DNA of 7,049 bases from Pseudomonadota bacterium (GTDB lineage: Bacteria; Verrucomicrobiota; Verrucomicrobiia; Chthoniobacterales; UBA6821), in contig RFPR01000110.1 of NCBI GenBank assembly GCA_009928265.1, positions 1 to 7,049 of the forward strand. Direction: 5' to 3'. Below, piece after piece: positions 1 through 5,624 of the stretch (position 1 is its first letter; each line of letters begins with the position of its first letter). The notes beneath the pieces are model-generated. The model searched no databases and had not been told where the DNA came from. It saw only the letters and a program-made list of their open reading frames with translations. Made by a program: the position numbers and the translations under genes.

Positions 1-279
1 GGGGGCTGGCGGTGGCCACCGAGCCCGGCCCCGGCGGCGGTCCACCCCGGCGGCGGCCAGGTAAGCCAGAAGGGGGGATCCCAGTCCGCCGGTGCCGATG
101 GCGAGCACCCGGGCGGCCAGAGCTTGAAACGCCCGGCGGATGCGGTGCTCGCGGGACAGCGCCAGTGCCAGCCCGGAGGCCAGCAGCGCGCAGAGAATGG
201 TCAGGGACACGGATTGGGGATCTCCTGGGAAGTGAGAAAGTGAGAATCGGACCCGGCTCGCGGCCGTCAGTTCCGGCAT
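1..279 (-). CDS. Partial ORF of uncertain reality, with an E1/ThiF-like nucleotide-binding motif
   Basis: An open minus-strand frame of 93 codons starts at an ATG (277-279) inside the last codons of the broken ABC ATPase and runs off the window start. Residues 24-40 are hydrophobic and could be one membrane segment. Residues 58-79 (RVLAIGTGGLGSPLLAYLAAAGV) resemble the ATP-binding glycine loop of the MoeB/ThiF/HesA E1-like family, with GTGGLGS at 62-68. After residue 80 the match stops and the sequence becomes Arg/Pro-rich, where the family would continue to an acidic strand end. A preceding membrane segment is also not normal for this family. The DNA is far richer in G+C than the rest of the window (141 of the first 180 bases by hand count). 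It may be a gene fragment joined by rearrangement, a degraded gene, or low-quality contig-end sequence. I assign no function. Confidence 0.3.
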   Translation of the reverse strand, partial: MPELTAASRVRFSLSHFPGDPQSVSLTILCALLASGLALALSREHRIRRAFQALAARVLAIGTGGLGSPLLAYLAAAGVDRRRGRARWPPPAP

Positions 280-689
280 GCCAGTTCGGCGAGTCCAAAC
301 AACTCGAGTGCTCCATCCACAGCCTCGTCGTCTTTTTTGGAGAAGGGGCGAAGGAGGCTGACATGATGATAGCGGCCCATTTCGACGAGTCCTCGCACCG
401 TCACGGGAAAATCCCAGTCCACCGACTCGCGCTGGGGAAGATAGGCGATGAGTGGGGCTGCCTTGCGAAGTTCGCGGTGTCCTATCAGGATGCGGCCGGT
501 CTCGGGCTGAAGCAGTCCCGCGATGCTTTTGAGCAGGGTCGACTTTCCGGCACCGTTGGGCCCGAAGATCCCGGTGCAATGACCGCGACCCAGTGCAAAG
601 GAGAGATGGTGGATCGCCGGAACGCGGTGGTAGCTGACCGTGAGGTCCTCCACGACAAGCAGGGGATCGGGATGAGATTCCACTCTCAT
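267..689 (-). pseudogene. Truncated ATPase of a Zn/Mn-type metal ABC importer (N-terminal half only)
   Basis: This 140-residue product matches the first half of the ATPases of the manganese/zinc ABC importer family (ZnuC/MntB type), usually about 240-260 residues. Visible are the aromatic Y-loop residue (Tyr20), Walker A GPNGAGKST (43-51), and Q-loop Gln86 in YLPQRESVDWDFPVTV, a stretch typical of this metal-importer subfamily. The frame stops after ELACRN, just before the expected LSGGQ signature. Walker B, the catalytic Glu and the switch His are therefore all absent, and I found no continuation of them in the other minus frames down to position 1. Such a protein could not hydrolyse ATP normally. 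Its ATG overlaps the stop of the upstream 143-residue gene (ATGA at 686-689), suggesting translational coupling. Family assignment is firm; whether the break is biological or an assembly error cannot be decided here. No binding-protein gene is seen in the window. Confidence 0.85.
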
Positions 690-1117
690 GGCAGACTCAG
701 GACATCTTCCAGCATTCTCCCCGACCAGTAGTCCCGCACGACCGGGTCGTTGGTTCCGGAGGGAAGGAATTCCGCATGAAGAGCGTGGGGACGATCATCG
801 GCCCACTCCGCGCGCACAATGAGATCGCTGCCCGGAGGAAGGGAAAGTTCCTTGGATACTTCGCCCCGGTCATTCTTCTCCTTGGCTTCGAAGAGGATTT
901 TTCCTGAAGAAGTCACTTCGAGGCGGAGCGGTGCGGGAGCGGTCTTGATGCGGAGAGTGCCGGTTAGCAGGAGGTTCTGAACGGAAGTAGTGGCCGGGGA
1001 TAAAGAGGGGAACGATACGGAGTGCTTGCCGCGAGAGATCACCCGCGACACAGGATAGGCGACCGCCGCGAGTAACAGCAGGACCAGAATGGTTCGCAGG
1101 GCTGGATTTCCCTTCAT
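686..1117 (-). CDS. Hypothetical membrane-anchored protein, 143 aa, in the hupE/metal-ABC cluster
   Basis: I do not recognise this family. The N-terminus has a short basic start and one hydrophobic segment (about residues 9-24), so the protein is probably held in the inner membrane with its C-terminal part in the periplasm, or secreted if cleaved. Residues 46-120 alternate hydrophobic and polar residues in short strands separated by Gly/Pro/Asn turns, which suggests a small beta-sandwich domain. An HALH motif at 111-114 could bind a metal, though this is only inference. It lies 69 bases after the HupE-like permease gene and overlaps the metal ABC ATPase start by 4 bases, so it is probably co-transcribed with both. 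That context suggests a role in metal uptake, for example as an accessory or metal-binding subunit. The start is the first ATG before the hydrophobic segment; no clear ribosome binding site precedes it. Confidence 0.75.
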   Translation of the reverse strand: MKGNPALRTILVLLLLAAVAYPVSRVISRGKHSVSFPSLSPATTSVQNLLLTGTLRIKTAPAPLRLEVTSSGKILFEAKEKNDRGEVSKELSLPPGSDLIVRAEWADDRPHALHAEFLPSGTNDPVVRDYWSGRMLEDVLSLP

Positions 1118-1186
1118 GATGCACAGAGTTTAGTTCCCCCCGAGATGGAGGGAAAGAGGAGTTATGAAGAGCAGGGGCCGAAAGCT

Positions 1187-1774
1187 TTAGCCCGCCAAGA
1201 TCGTGATCACCGAGAAGATGATCAGGATTAATCCAGCAACCCGGGAGGCGAGTTCGAGTCTCCTTGCTTGGGAGGAAAGTCCCGCCGCGACACCGCCTGC
1301 ATGAAGAAGCGATGTGGCCACGGCCATTCCTGCCAGGAAAAGAAGCGGCACCGATCCTGTAGGCATTTCGGACCCATGGGCGAATCCATGGCAGGCTCCG
1401 CAGATAGCTGCCACGCACAGTGCGAGGCGGAGGGAGGGCTTCCAGGCCATCCCGAGGGCGGCTCCAAAGAGAAGGAGGGAAGCGGTGATCCCGTGTTCGA
1501 TGATCGGCTGGGGAGTGGATCCGATGCCGGCAATTCCCCCAAGAATCATCGGAAGGACAAAGGCGCAGGGAAGCATCCAGAGGGCACGGCCTCCAAGGCT
1601 GGCCGCCCAGAGACCGACCGCCACCATGACGAGCAGGTGATCAAGGCCGGTGAGGGGATGGAGGAAGCCGGCTTGGGCAGCACTCGAGGCGTTCATCGCA
1701 TGATAGGTCTGCGGATGGGCCATTGCGGGAAGAGCCGACGCAAGGAGAACAAGGAACGGGAGGTAACGTTTCAT
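1187..1774 (-). CDS. hupE: HupE/UreJ family metal (Ni/Co-type) permease
   Basis: HupE/UreJ proteins are small inner-membrane permeases linked to nickel or cobalt entry for hydrogenase, urease or B12 metabolism. This 195-residue protein has the usual length. It starts with a signal peptide (hydrophobic 5-17, AMA cleavage site at 17-19), leaving a mature N-terminus HPQTYH. The family motif HPxxGxDHxxxM is intact at 39-50 (His39, Asp45, His46). A second His-rich motif CHGFAHG lies at 128-134, with Glu93-His94 and His158 in further membrane segments. About six or seven membrane helices are expected. It is the first gene of a probable operon with the 143-residue protein and the metal ABC ATPase. 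No hydrogenase, urease or cobalamin gene is in the window, so the metal is not settled. A palindrome sits 5 bases before the start codon. The gene symbol is given at family level. Confidence 0.9.
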   Translation of the reverse strand: MKRYLPFLVLLASALPAMAHPQTYHAMNASSAAQAGFLHPLTGLDHLLVMVAVGLWAASLGGRALWMLPCAFVLPMILGGIAGIGSTPQPIIEHGITASLLLFGAALGMAWKPSLRLALCVAAICGACHGFAHGSEMPTGSVPLLFLAGMAVATSLLHAGGVAAGLSSQARRLELASRVAGLILIIFSVITILAG

Positions 1775-1779
1775 CCGGT

Positions 1780-1790
1780 CTGTTTAACAG
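1780..1790. promoter_or_regulatory. Perfect 5-1-5 palindrome just upstream of hupE
   Basis: CTGTTTAACAG is a perfect inverted repeat with a one-base centre, ending 5 bases before the hupE start codon at 1774. Next to it, CCGCT (1791-1795) and AGCGG (1810-1814) form another possible stem with a 14-base loop in the hupE leader. The location suits a repressor operator or a hairpin covering the translation start. The sequence does not match any metal-regulator box I can name with confidence, and an 11-base palindrome can arise by chance. Confidence 0.3.
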
Positions 1791-1851
1791 CCGCTTCAGT
1801 CGCCGGACGAGCGGAAAATCAGTACGTCGCCCACAGGAGAACTTTTCCTTG

Positions 1852-1878
1852 AAAAACACCGCCGGACGTCATCCGCCG
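1852..1878 (-). terminator. Candidate Rho-independent terminator after the DUF4239 gene
   Basis: On the minus strand CGGCGGA (1878-1872), loop TGACG and TCCGGCG (1866-1860) form a 7-position stem with one G-G mismatch, followed by TGTTTTT (1858-1852). It lies about 20 bases after the DUF4239 stop codon at 1898-1900 and before hupE, so it would separate the efflux genes from the metal-uptake genes. The mismatch and the broken T run make it weak. Confidence 0.4.
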
Positions 1879-1897
1879 TTCTTTCTGTGGATCGTGG

Positions 1898-2674
1898 CTA
1901 CCTGCTTCCCATTTGATCCAAGACAACATGGATCGGCTTGCTGGAAAGCTTCAGCATACCTTGCAGGGGGGAAGAAAGTTCGCTGATCAGGAACACGGCG
2001 ATCGCGATACAGAGTGATGTGCAAAACAGCACAACCGTCACGGTCCAATTTCGGGGCGCATACAGGGCATAAACGAGCGTGATAAACGCAATGAAAAGGA
2101 CGGGGATTACAAGTAGGATCCAGGAGATTCCTCCCCCGTAGACCACCTCCTGAAGGAGCCAGCGTTTCTGGATCATATCGTCGAGAATACGAAGCGAGTC
2201 TGTCTGGAGTTGCTGCTGGTTGGGGTTGGAGGGCTTCAGCAGAGAGACAGAGCTGTAGACGTTTTCAAGCTGCATCTTGGCCGAGGAGCGATCGTTGAGG
2301 GTTGGGTGACTGTCTGCTCCCAGTTCCTCTGGCCAAACAATGAGGCGAGCCCGTTCCAGCGACCCACGGAGCATTCCCCGAATAGGTTCTGCATCTGTCC
2401 CGTAGTTGGCCAGTAACCTGTCGGCGTGGGCGAAGCTGGCGCAGGTTTCATTAATCAGGCTTCCTGCTTGGTCATAAGACCCCTTGGTGGATGAAACTAG
2501 AAGACCAAGAATCAAGGCAGCCAGCGTTGCGATAAGGCCCGCACCGAGGTGAACTGCTCCCTTCGACTCTTCCGAAAGATGCTGAGGAGGAAGTATCCGC
2601 TGGAGGAGGAACCCGATGGAGGCGGCTCCGAAGATCAGCAGGAAGGTTAAGAAGGCAATCTGACAGGAACTCAT
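1898..2674 (-). CDS. DUF4239 (bestrophin-like domain) membrane protein
   Basis: The 258-residue protein has four likely membrane helices: about 5-24, 42-61, 181-206 and 209-233. A long soluble part of about 120 residues lies between the two pairs. The conserved marks of DUF4239, now also named bestrophin-like domain, are visible. One is the second helix with its exit (LGAGLIATLAALILGLLVSS, then TKGSYD). The other is the C-terminal ELSSPLQGML stretch following helix 4. The molecular function of the family is not established. I chose the ATG at 2672-2674, directly before the first helix. A TTG at 2696-2698, immediately adjoining the TolC stop codon, would add 8 residues and is the alternative. 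It follows the TolC-like gene by 24 bases on the same strand, so the two are probably co-transcribed, and a candidate terminator follows. A role in the efflux system is only inferred from position. Confidence 0.85.
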   Translation of the reverse strand: MSSCQIAFLTFLLIFGAASIGFLLQRILPPQHLSEESKGAVHLGAGLIATLAALILGLLVSSTKGSYDQAGSLINETCASFAHADRLLANYGTDAEPIRGMLRGSLERARLIVWPEELGADSHPTLNDRSSAKMQLENVYSSVSLLKPSNPNQQQLQTDSLRILDDMIQKRWLLQEVVYGGGISWILLVIPVLFIAFITLVYALYAPRNWTVTVVLFCTSLCIAIAVFLISELSSPLQGMLKLSSKPIHVVLDQMGSR

Positions 2675-2698
2675 GGGTGATGAATGAATACCGGACAA

Positions 2699-4186
2699 TC
2701 AGAGCTGACCGCTCGCGTACGTCAGGCTGGCGAGGCTGGCGGCGATGGCGTTGTCCGACTGGGCCTGTGTTGCCATGGCCTGGGCAAGAGCGGTGCGTGC
2801 CGTCAGCACATCCTGGATGGAAGTGCGCCCGAGGTTGAAACTTGCCAGCAGGGACTCGTAGGCGGCCTGGCTGGCCTGGAGCAGGGCATCCGCGGACTGT
2901 TTTCGGTCCAGTGCAGCCCTTGCCGTGGTGTAGGAGCGCCAGACATCGGCTAGTGCCTGATCCCGTGCCCGAATCACGGCTTCGTTAGCTTCTCTCCATG
3001 ACGAGGCCGCCTCCTTGACCTTGTTCCGGTTCAGGCCGCCATCAAAAAATGGCCACGAGACATTCACAAACCCCGCATAGTTCTGAAAGCTGAGGCCGAT
3101 GTTGTGAATGGCGGCACCGTTGATGCTGGTATTGAAATCCTGGTAACTTTGCACCCCTTTGAGGGAGAACTGGGGTAGGGTGCTTGCCTTGGTCGCACGG
3201 AGGGATTGCTCCGCGGCCTGAGCCTGCGCGACTTTGGCCAGCAGATCCGGTTTTTGCTTAAGCGTGGATTGCACGAATTGGTCAAGCGGAGCCACCAATC
3301 GGCCATTGAGCTTCGAAAAGTCATAGGGCGCCACATTGAGACCGCATTGCGGTTCGGCACCGATCACCTCGATCAGATTGAGTCGTGCCACCTCCCAGTT
3401 GGCGCGGGCGTTGACGAGGTCGTAGTCTGCCTGGGCTTTGGCCTGCTTGGCCTGCAGAAGGACTGGCTCCGTGAGGAGGCCTTGGTCGTACTTTGCTTGG
3501 GTGGAGGCAAGAACGTCGATCGCTGACTTGGCAGAGATCTCCGCAGCGGTGATGAGGCGTCGGTCGGTTTCCAGTGTGTAGTAGGACTGCGTTACTTGGA
3601 AGGTGACCTGTTGGTTGGCCGCATTGAAAGAGAACTTGGCTGCATCCTGCTTTTGCTTGGCGGCTTTCACGCTGGCAATCCTCTGGCCGAAATCAAAGAG
3701 GGTGTAGCGGAGGTTCACACCGGCGCTGAGGCTGGAATAGGCCCCGCTGGCTTGGTCATCAAAGTTGACCGGGACAACGATGCCTGACTGGCTCGTTGCA
3801 CCGGTCAGGGTCTGGTTCCAGTATCCGCCGCCATAGCTACTCTCCAAGGTGAGGGTGGGGTAAAACTGTGCCTCCGACATTCCAGTGGAGGCTGCAGCCT
3901 GAACGGCAGTCTCCCAGACCATTTTGGTGCTCGGGTTGTGCCGTTGGGCAAGATTGACCAACTCGGGCAGCGTATAGCTCTTATTGGGGTCAACGAAGCT
4001 GTGGTCATGAAGCTTTGCCATGAGCTCCAACTGGCGTGCCATTTCCCCGGTAGAGGGAATCGGAGAGGGTTTCTCCGGGGGCATCGATTCTGAATCCTTC
4101 GGAGTGTTTGCTGCGGTCGGGAACGCTGATGAAATCATGAAGGCCATGACCGAGGAGGCTAGGAAAAATCGTGTGGGCCTGTTCAT
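2699..4186 (-). CDS. TolC-family outer-membrane efflux channel
   Basis: The 495-residue protein has two outer-membrane efflux (OEP, TolC-type) repeats, the trimeric beta-barrel and alpha-tunnel channel that serves tripartite pumps. A Sec signal peptide covers residues 1-26 (hydrophobic 7-22, TAA cleavage). It is followed by a Pro/Ser-rich linker with a PPEKPSPIPSTG stretch at 36-47. The first repeat shows the typical barrel strand LRYTLFDFGQR, the second the equivalent WPFFDGG. Each is followed by long Ala/Gln-rich heptad-like helices. There is no lipobox Cys, so unlike the E. coli MdtP and OprM group it is probably not lipid-anchored. It reads away from the ytcA-mdtN-mdtO-like genes and is the obvious outer-membrane partner for them. 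The start is the ATG directly before the signal peptide; no ribosome binding site is evident. Confidence 0.93.
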   Translation of the reverse strand: MNRPTRFFLASSVMAFMISSAFPTAANTPKDSESMPPEKPSPIPSTGEMARQLELMAKLHDHSFVDPNKSYTLPELVNLAQRHNPSTKMVWETAVQAAASTGMSEAQFYPTLTLESSYGGGYWNQTLTGATSQSGIVVPVNFDDQASGAYSSLSAGVNLRYTLFDFGQRIASVKAAKQKQDAAKFSFNAANQQVTFQVTQSYYTLETDRRLITAAEISAKSAIDVLASTQAKYDQGLLTEPVLLQAKQAKAQADYDLVNARANWEVARLNLIEVIGAEPQCGLNVAPYDFSKLNGRLVAPLDQFVQSTLKQKPDLLAKVAQAQAAEQSLRATKASTLPQFSLKGVQSYQDFNTSINGAAIHNIGLSFQNYAGFVNVSWPFFDGGLNRNKVKEAASSWREANEAVIRARDQALADVWRSYTTARAALDRKQSADALLQASQAAYESLLASFNLGRTSIQDVLTARTALAQAMATQAQSDNAIAASLASLTYASGQL

Positions 4187-4275
4187 GAATCGGCTAGCTA
4201 AAAACGATCATGAATCCCTGTCGAGGATGCTTTGCCCTTGCCTGGTATTTCAAGCCCTCCCTAACGTGCGGTTGG
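4187..4275. promoter_or_regulatory. Divergent intergenic control region of the efflux locus
   Basis: This 89-base gap separates the start codons of the leftward TolC-like gene and the rightward YtcA-like gene, so promoters for both transcripts should lie in or near it. CATGAATC occurs at 4184-4191 and 4209-4216, and ATGAATC again at 4276-4282, as direct repeats. GCTAGC (4193-4198) is a short palindrome. On the minus strand TTGAAA (4253-4248) could be a -35 element, but no good -10 follows at the right distance. On the plus strand TTGCCT (4238-4243) and TAACGT (4262-4267) form a very weak pair. No promoter can be named with confidence. Confidence 0.4.
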
Positions 4276-4536
4276 ATGAATCGTTTTTTTCTCCTCGGCA
4301 CTTCCCTGAGTCTGACTCTCCTGCTCTCGGGATGTTCCTGTATTCAGGAAATCGGCGGCGCCTATTTCCCCGCGTGGCTCCTTTCCATTCTTATAGGTTG
4401 GCTTCTGACTGGGGTTATTCGCTTCATTCTTATCAGAGTGGGTCTCGATGGATGGATCCGCCCGCGTTCGATCGGTTATCCCTCGCTGGTCGTTTTCCTG
4501 ACGCTCCTGATTTATCTGATCTTTTTCACCCACTGA
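4276..4536 (+). CDS. ytcA: YtcA-family small membrane lipoprotein
   Basis: This 86-residue protein starts with a lipoprotein signal peptide: M-N-R, a hydrophobic run, then lipobox LSGC with the lipidated Cys at residue 20. The mature part CSCIQEIGGAYFPAW is followed by two hydrophobic helices (about 33-54 and 67-84). This layout and the Cys-rich start fit the YtcA family, whose E. coli member is encoded next to mdtN. Its biochemical role is not known; it is presumably an accessory subunit of the pump. I chose the ATG at 4276 because it places a normal signal peptide at the N-terminus. An in-frame ATG at 4210 would add 22 residues without signal features and push into the promoter gap. The stop is only 5 bases before the adaptor gene start, so the genes are almost certainly in one operon. 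The symbol is a family-level assignment. Confidence 0.8.
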   Translation: MNRFFLLGTSLSLTLLLSGCSCIQEIGGAYFPAWLLSILIGWLLTGVIRFILIRVGLDGWIRPRSIGYPSLVVFLTLLIYLIFFTH

Positions 4537-4541
4537 ACGCC

Positions 4542-5621
4542 ATGACTACTGAAGAGCAAAAAAATCCGACCGGCCTAGCTGAAAACATGGCGGACCGTCA
4601 TTCGAGCAAAGCCATCCTGGGGGCGGTGATCGGTTGGGGCTTTGTGATCTTGGCAATCATTGCCGCTGTAATCACCTATGCTTGGAATTCTCGTAATCCC
4701 CGCTGCAACAACGGCGTGCTGATGGCCGACATGATTGGGATCGCCCCCCGGGTTTCAGGTCCGATCAATGATCTTCCGATTAAGGACAACCAGATGGTTC
4801 ACAAGGGTGATCTTCTTTACCAAATCAAAACAGCCCCCTACGAAATCGCCGTTCAGTCGGCGAACGCCAATCTAGCCATGGCCGAGGGAGCCTTGACGAA
4901 TGCGGGATTCCAAATCGCCGCCCAGCAGGCACAGGTTAAGTCCGCGGAGGCCTCGCAGGATCAGGCTCAGGCAAAGCTGGCGACTGCTAAGGATAACTAC
5001 GAACGGATCGCCCCGCTGCTGGCCAAACATTATGCCAGTGCTCAGGACGTGAGCGACGCAAAGAACTCCATGCAGGCCGCACTCGCCGGAGTCGCCTCCG
5101 CACAAGCCCAAGTGCTCTCCGCTCAATCCTCCGTGCTCAGTATCTCCGAAGCCCAGGCCAAGCGTGATGCTGCTGCCGCCAGTCTCGCCCAAGCCGAACT
5201 GAACCTGAAGTATTGCACCGTCAAGGCACCCTTCGACGCACTGATCTCTCAGATGTCCATTTCTCGAGGTGCCTACGCAGCGCAGGGGCAGCAGGTCTTC
5301 ACGCTGATCGACACCCATTCCTGGTGGGTCTGCGAGCCCTTCCGTGAAGGACAGTTGAATAACATGAAGGTAGGTGATCCCGTGACCGTGGAGTTGAAAA
5401 CCGCTGCCGGTAAATATTTCAAGGGTACGGTGGAGAGTATCGGCTGGGGTGCCACCCCGCAGGCGCTGCAAAACAGCATTCTGCCTGTCATCCCTCAGGC
5501 TCTCGATTGGGTTCAGTTGGAACAGCGTTTTCCGGTGAGGATCAAACTTGCCGATGACGTTCCGGCGGAAATCCTACGCGTCGGCACCACGGCGGCCGCG
5601 ACAGTTCACACTGGTCGTTGA
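4542..5621 (+). CDS. mdtN: HlyD/EmrA-type periplasmic adaptor (MdtN-like)
   Basis: The 359-residue protein is a membrane fusion protein that links an inner-membrane pump to an outer-membrane channel. It has a cytoplasmic N-tail and one membrane anchor at about 25-47. The first half of the biotinyl-lipoyl domain lies at about 64-96 (IAPRVSGPINDLPIKDNQMV). A long Ala/Gln-rich coiled-coil hairpin spans about 100-222, and the second lipoyl half starts at 223 (LKYCTVKAPFDALI). A beta-barrel part follows, ending in the DWVQLEQRFPVRIKL stretch (322-336) typical of this subgroup. The frame is open upstream to 4020, but the ATG at 4542 gives the normal family length and sits directly after the YtcA-like stop codon. 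The upstream extension would overlap the lipoprotein gene and run antisense to the TolC-like gene. The MdtO-like gene starts 3 bases after its stop. In E. coli this set is associated with resistance to certain drugs; the substrate here is unknown. Confidence 0.92.
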   Translation: MTTEEQKNPTGLAENMADRHSSKAILGAVIGWGFVILAIIAAVITYAWNSRNPRCNNGVLMADMIGIAPRVSGPINDLPIKDNQMVHKGDLLYQIKTAPYEIAVQSANANLAMAEGALTNAGFQIAAQQAQVKSAEASQDQAQAKLATAKDNYERIAPLLAKHYASAQDVSDAKNSMQAALAGVASAQAQVLSAQSSVLSISEAQAKRDAAAASLAQAELNLKYCTVKAPFDALISQMSISRGAYAAQGQQVFTLIDTHSWWVCEPFREGQLNNMKVGDPVTVELKTAAGKYFKGTVESIGWGATPQALQNSILPVIPQALDWVQLEQRFPVRIKLADDVPAEILRVGTTAAATVHTGR

Positions 5622-5624
5622 TCC

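Noticed and set aside
12..731. Plus-strand 239-codon open frame
   Set aside because: It lies antisense to the clearly recognisable ABC ATPase; its translation is Arg/Pro/Gly-rich in the GC-rich part and shows no domain.
1175..1193. Hairpin GGGC...GCCC at the hupE stop codon as a terminator
   Set aside because: The stem is only 4 pairs before mismatches, it overlaps the stop codon, and no T run follows on the minus strand.
1268..1852. Plus-strand 194-codon open frame
   Set aside because: It is antisense to the HupE-like gene, highly charged with Lys/Arg/Glu/Gly, and has no family motif; a mirror of the codon use of hupE.
1870..1917. Possible cobalamin riboswitch before hupE (minus-strand GGGAAGCAGGTAGCCACGATCC recalls the conserved opening)
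   Set aside because: The GGGAA part is the coding end of the DUF4239 gene, the following core does not match, and no B12 box is found before hupE.
4020..4541. In-frame 174-codon upstream extension of the adaptor gene
   Set aside because: It overlaps the lipoprotein gene and runs antisense to the TolC-like gene start. HlyD-type homology and the membrane anchor begin only after the ATG at 4542.
4872..5471. Minus-strand 199-codon open frame
   Set aside because: It is antisense to the MdtN-like coiled-coil region, and its Leu/Gly-rich translation reflects the Ala/Gln codons of the real gene.
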